A DNA stretch of 15,827 bases from G020350405 sp964513655 (lineage in GTDB: Bacteria; Planctomycetota; Phycisphaerae; Sedimentisphaerales; Anaerobacaceae): positions 1 to 15,827 of the forward strand of contig CAZENQ010000070.1 of the NCBI GenBank assembly GCA_964513655.1, written 5' to 3'. The notes below the pieces were generated by a model. The model was not told the DNA's origin. It ran no database searches and saw only the letters and a program-made list of their open reading frames with translations. Each line of letters opens with the position of its first letter. Within the stretch, counting starts at the first letter, position 1. Both the position numbers and the translations under genes were made by a program. Positions 13,827 through 15,827 of the stretch are shown here, in pieces.

Positions 13827-14068
13827 CTAAACACGAATGCGTTTGGCGGCGGTTTGATTTGGTCTATATGCAGGATGATGTTTTGTTGGCAGTGCATCGC
13901 GAGCACGCTTGTGAGTGGATGCTCTGAGGCTCAGTTTTAACCGCAAATTGAAGCTCGAATTTCATGGAACAAAGGTCACCAGTGATGCAAGATTGGCAGA
14001 AAGTTAGGGCATAAAAAACGTATTTTCGTGCAAATTTTCAACAAAAGCGGCTTCGAAAGAGTAAATTC

Positions 14069-14097
14069 TTGACTGTTCACGGTGATTTTGGTAAGAT
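14069..14097 (+). promoter_or_regulatory. Candidate sigma-70 promoter for the beta-helix gene
   Basis: TTGACT (14069-14074), exactly 17 bases, TAAGAT (14092-14097). The -35 matches 5 of 6 and the -10 matches 4 of 6. The start of transcription would leave a leader of about 130 bases. Confidence 0.5.
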
Positions 14098-14136
14098 AAT
14101 TGATGTCATACGGAGAAATGATGTTTTTTAAGCGTG

Positions 14137-14214
14137 TAAATGGGAAATCCCATTTATACCTCCTGGGCCTTTTCGAGGAGGGCCTTTCCAGCAGGTTTGT
14201 CCTGTGAGCACAGG
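14137..14214 (+). promoter_or_regulatory. Hairpin-rich leader of the beta-helix gene
   Basis: Three adjoining hairpins: TAAATGGGA-AA-TCCCATTTA (14137-14156), CCTCCT / AGGAGG (14159-14164 with 14176-14181), and CCTGT-GAGC-ACAGG (14201-14214). The AGGAGG in the second is a perfect Shine-Dalgarno sequence held in a stem. It matches no riboswitch I know. Confidence 0.4.
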
Positions 14215-14233
14215 GGCCGTAAACAAATACGCA

Positions 14234-15827
14234 ATGAAAGAGACGATGAAAAATTCAGCCGGCAAAAGTGACATCAAGCCAATGCTGCTGTTTCTCATTG
14301 TGTTTGTATTTCCTGTCCTGGCCCTTTATGTGCCCCAGCAGGCAGCCCGCGCCGGCGACTACTACATCGACTCCGTAGGTGGAAATGACAGCAATGACGG
14401 CCTTACACCATCGACTGCGTGGAAGTCCCATACGAAAGTAGATACAGTGGTGCTTGGAGCCGGTGATAGTGTTCGGTTCAAAAGAGGGTCACAATTTTCC
14501 GGTCCCATTGTAATCAATGAATCAGGGACAGCGGCAAATCCGATCCTGCTCACTGACTATGGCCAGGGCAGCGCTCCGCGTTTTACCAACACGAACGATT
14601 TGGATATGAATGGCAACTGCATTCGTATTTCGGGCGACTACATTATCGTTGAAAACCTCTACTTTCATGATACCCCAGCAACAGCAAATTGGGACAGGTT
14701 AGCAAGTATTTTTCAAATGGGGGCGATTTTCAACATGCCGGGAGCAGACCATAACATCATTCGCAACAATGTATTCATAGATTGCACCAAAGGAATTCAA
14801 TCAACAGGTGAATATACGCTTATTACAAATAATTATCTGGATGGTCCAAGTCATGCCTTGTGGTGGGATGGCGTTGCATCCGGAGGCTGGGGCCCTATGG
14901 GAATCCAGCTTGGTATCGGAAATCAGGAGGTTTCCTACAACACCATCAAGAACTACCTGACAGAGGAAAGTCCATACGGCACCGATGGCGGTGCGATTGA
15001 ATTCGATGATGGGCGGTTTCACAAAGACAATCTCTACATTCATCACAATTACTCTGAAGGTAATGCCGGCTTTTTTGAATCCAGCTGGGGTGCTGATTAC
15101 AATCCAGAGGTTCAGGAAGTCCACAATCTAAGAGTTGCATTCAATGTCAATAACGACGGCCAGAGCTATTGCTATATGTTTGCACCGACCCATGACACCT
15201 ATTTTGAAAACAACACAATCATACGGGCCAACAATTACCCTGGTCCGTATCCTAATTTTGACGAAATAGTTTACGCAGCATTTGCCGGTATCACTTTCAG
15301 AAATAATCTGCTTGTCGGCACAGCAGAAACCAATAACAATCCATATAACGGCGCCTCTGTTACCGTCCAGAATAGCTGGTATTGGGAAATCGGTACAAGT
15401 AACGGCGATGGGGACCCTCTTCTTGTGGATTTCAATGGTGGAGATTATCACTTAACGAGCAGCAGCCCGTTGATTGGCCAGGCGCAGAACCTGAGTCAGC
15501 ATTATTCAACCGACTTTGATGGCGCGATTTTGCCAACGTCCGGACCATGGGACATTGGTGCCTACATGTTTGCAGGAGCTGCATGCAACCTTCCAGGTAA
15601 TCTGAACGATGATTATAGGGTTGATTGTTTAGACTTTGATCTGTTAGGAGCTGGCTGGCAGATTTCTTATGACATGTTCGACCTGAAGGAAATGGCAGCA
15701 AACTGGTTAATCTATTGCAATATAAGTCCGTATGTAGTAATTACAAGCCCATCTAACGGCTATAGCTTCGATGAAGGTGAAACGATAACTATCACGGCCG
15801 ATGCATGTGACGTTGACGGTTCGATAA
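14234..15827 (+). CDS. Secreted right-handed beta-helix protein, 3' end outside window
   Basis: The frame is open from ATG 14234 to the window end (531 codons), so the C-terminus is missing. A signal peptide runs to about residue 42: hydrophobic MLLFLIVFVFPVLAL, likely cut after AARA. The mature start GDYYIDSVGGNDSNDGLTPSTAWKS is the usual opening of DUF1565/parallel beta-helix proteins. Many short strands of the type HNIIRNNVFIDC and YFENNTIIRANN follow, as in polysaccharide lyases and carbohydrate epimerases. From about residue 450 comes a dockerin-like module (GNLNDDYRVDCLDFDLLGAGW ... DLKEMAANWL), then the start of an Ig-like domain (VVITSPSNGYSFDEGETITITA). The catalytic activity, if any, cannot be assigned. 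No good Shine-Dalgarno site precedes ATG 14234; an in-frame GTG at 14204 and ATG at 14246 are alternatives. The DNA is AT-richer than the housekeeping cluster. Confidence 0.8.
   Translation, partial: MKETMKNSAGKSDIKPMLLFLIVFVFPVLALYVPQQAARAGDYYIDSVGGNDSNDGLTPSTAWKSHTKVDTVVLGAGDSVRFKRGSQFSGPIVINESGTAANPILLTDYGQGSAPRFTNTNDLDMNGNCIRISGDYIIVENLYFHDTPATANWDRLASIFQMGAIFNMPGADHNIIRNNVFIDCTKGIQSTGEYTLITNNYLDGPSHALWWDGVASGGWGPMGIQLGIGNQEVSYNTIKNYLTEESPYGTDGGAIEFDDGRFHKDNLYIHHNYSEGNAGFFESSWGADYNPEVQEVHNLRVAFNVNNDGQSYCYMFAPTHDTYFENNTIIRANNYPGPYPNFDEIVYAAFAGITFRNNLLVGTAETNNNPYNGASVTVQNSWYWEIGTSNGDGDPLLVDFNGGDYHLTSSSPLIGQAQNLSQHYSTDFDGAILPTSGPWDIGAYMFAGAACNLPGNLNDDYRVDCLDFDLLGAGWQISYDMFDLKEMAANWLIYCNISPYVVITSPSNGYSFDEGETITITADACDVDGSI

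Larger units (their letters stand above)
13739..14233 (+). other. Intergenic region between the two secreted-protein genes
   Basis: No gene is supported. From left to right it holds the 13806-13826 hairpin, ACACGAATG (13830-13838, resembling the CACGAA units), unremarkable sequence, a promoter at 14069-14097, and a hairpin-rich leader. Confidence 0.6.

Overview
The window looks like bacterial chromosome from the Planctomycetota, most likely a Phycisphaerae/Sedimentisphaerales-type organism. This is inferred from the mix of families: a GT-C-like membrane protein fused to TPR repeats, secreted beta-propeller and beta-helix proteins ending in dockerin-like calcium-binding modules, and long intergenic stretches full of short repeats. 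Base composition is intermediate. Many starts have little or no Shine-Dalgarno sequence, while a few (DUF2238 gene, rpoZ, tpiA, propeller gene) have clear ones.

Layout. (1) Bases 1-1654, + strand: the 3' end of purB (adenylosuccinate lyase), pyrE (orotate phosphoribosyltransferase) and a DUF2238/YjdF-like membrane protein. (2) Bases 1679-9575, - strand: a compact housekeeping cluster read as pheA, tpiA, secG, yicC, gmk, rpoZ, coaC, coaB, then a large GT-C/TPR protein gene. yicC-gmk-rpoZ-coaBC is a classic conserved order; here coaC and coaB are separate genes. Between the TPR gene stop and the convergent DUF2238 gene lies a decayed copy of the coaB 3' end, so the TPR gene is bracketed by two copies of that sequence. 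(3) Bases 9731-10255, + strand: ogt, a DNA repair methyltransferase, with a marked excess of G over C that continues into the noncoding DNA after it. (4) Bases 10256-11560: about 1.3 kb without a convincing gene. It holds diverged short repeats, palindromes, two copies of a roughly 125-nt element whose stems are conserved by paired base changes, a REP-like hairpin, and a promoter and leader. (5) Bases 11561-13738, + strand: a secreted SBBP-type beta-propeller protein with InlB-like, thrombospondin-type-3 and dockerin-like modules. (6) Bases 13739-14233: an intergenic region with a promoter and a hairpin-rich leader. (7) Bases 14234-15827, + strand: the first 531 codons of a secreted right-handed beta-helix protein with a dockerin-like module and the start of an Ig-like domain, cut by the window edge.

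The housekeeping genes cover purine, pyrimidine, CoA and phenylalanine synthesis, glycolysis, secretion, RNA turnover and transcription. The right-hand third is accessory: exported, modular, probably carbohydrate- or surface-related proteins in repeat-rich DNA.

The two observations most worth following are the twin structured elements at 10693-10819 and 10954-11074, where stems change sequence but keep pairing, and the coaB 3'-end duplication around the TPR gene.
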